Shown: piece after piece, positions 63,561-64,000 of the stretch
Layout: each line of letters begins with the position of its first letter
Position numbering within the stretch: position 1 is the stretch's first letter
Origin: Desulfuromonadales bacterium
GTDB taxonomy: Bacteria; Desulfobacterota; Desulfuromonadia; Desulfuromonadales; Syntrophotaleaceae
DNA length: 64,000 nt
Assembly: GCA_030154185.1 (NCBI GenBank)
Contig: JASKKK010000008.1
Coordinates: 1-64,000 of the forward strand
Direction: 5' to 3'
Notes under the pieces: model-generated
Database searches by the model: none
What the model saw: only the letters and a program-made list of their open reading frames with translations
What the model was told of the DNA's origin: nothing
Position numbers and translations under genes: made by a program

Positions 63561-64000
63561 ATGCGTTATACGGAATATCTTCTCCCTACTCTGAAAGAAA
63601 CCCCTTCCGATGCAGAAGTTGTCAGCCATAAATTGATGCTGAGGGCCGGCATGATTCGTAAGCTCGCTGCCGGTATCTATAATTACCTGCCTTTGGGATT
63701 GCGTTCCATCCGCAAGGTCGAACAGATTATTAGGGAAGAGATGGACAGGGCAGGCGCCATCGAATTGCTCATGCCGATGGTGATCCCTGCCGAATTGTGG
63801 GAGGAGTCGGGACGCTGGGATCATTACGGCAGGGAACTGTTGCGTCTAACCGACCGCAAAGATGCCCCTTTTTGTCTCGGTCCCACTCACGAAGAAGTGA
63901 TTACCGATCTGGTGCGCAATACGGTTCGCTCCTATCGGCAGTTGCCTCTTAATCTGTATCAGATTCAGGGCAAGTTTCGTGACGAAATCCGGCCTCGTTT
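63561..64000 (+). CDS. proS: Prolyl-tRNA synthetase, N-terminal part (cut by window)
   Basis: The frame starts at ATG 63561 (GAGG about eight bases before) and runs past the right edge; 146 codons are visible. Class II motifs: [46 protein letters not shown] and the motif-2 region [21 protein letters not shown] with [11 protein letters not shown]. It charges tRNA-Pro with proline. It is the bacterial-type ProS, with the editing domain beyond the window. Confidence 0.95.
   Translation, partial: MRYTEYLLPTLKETPSDAEVVSHKLMLRAGMIRKLAAGIYNYLPLGLRSIRKVEQIIREEMDRAGAIELLMPMVIPAELWEESGRWDHYGRELLRLTDRKDAPFCLGPTHEEVITDLVRNTVRSYRQLPLNLYQIQGKFRDEIRPR

Overview
The window is a dense bacterial chromosome segment of about 58% G+C by eye, with no insertion sequence, prophage or CRISPR array. 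Large two-domain PstC/PstA permeases, ModE, TupA, an aldehyde:ferredoxin oxidoreductase (AOR), small 2x[4Fe-4S] ferredoxins, an NfnA/SudB-like flavoprotein and several c-di-GMP proteins together suggest an anaerobic, Gram-negative Desulfuromonadia-type organism (Geobacter/Desulfuromonas/Pelobacter-Syntrophotalea relatives). That placement is an inference from gene content, not a database result.

Left part (1-21 kb): the 3' part of a membrane-anchored sorbosone-dehydrogenase-like protein is missing at the window edge. Next come PEP carboxylase, a sirtuin, an FmdB-type zinc-ribbon peptide and a response-regulator/GAF/GGDEF diguanylate cyclase. An operon-like run of DUF89 protein, flavodoxin-ferredoxin protein and YheT-like hydrolase follows, then a ferredoxin and ssb. 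A housekeeping block holds plsC, ribonuclease J, uppP and ftsK. Convergent to it lie mltG and plsY, behind a terminated leader or small RNA, and a tRNA-Pro(CGG).

Phosphate region (21-32 kb): a beta-barrel outer-membrane protein, then phoB-phoR, then pstS-pstC-pstA-pstB-phoU. I see 11-bp-period direct repeats of the form YTAAYA upstream of the porin, phoB and pstS, spaced from candidate -10 elements as PhoB boxes are. I read these as this lineage's Pho boxes and the porin as part of the regulon.

Molybdenum/tungsten region (32-56 kb): a ModE-FRG-deaminase transcription unit; a PAS-PAS-LuxR regulator next to AOR, whose leader carries palindromes and an RNA with the hallmarks of the molybdenum-cofactor riboswitch feeding a terminator; a TetR-controlled RND efflux operon; ttcA; a SpoIIE-type phosphatase; an M16C protease; and an HTH-PBP regulator, TupA and a MOT1-type molybdate/sulfate-family transporter with no TupB/TupC in sight. 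These genes form a plausible metal supply, sensing and use network for a Mo/W enzyme.

Right part (56-64 kb): a periplasmic-sensor PAS-GGDEF-EAL protein, an orphan NfnA/SudB-like flavoprotein divergent from a second ferredoxin, a PLP aminotransferase, a Ycf46-like AAA ATPase and the start of proS. The three c-di-GMP proteins differ in which catalytic motif is intact, so they probably have opposing roles.
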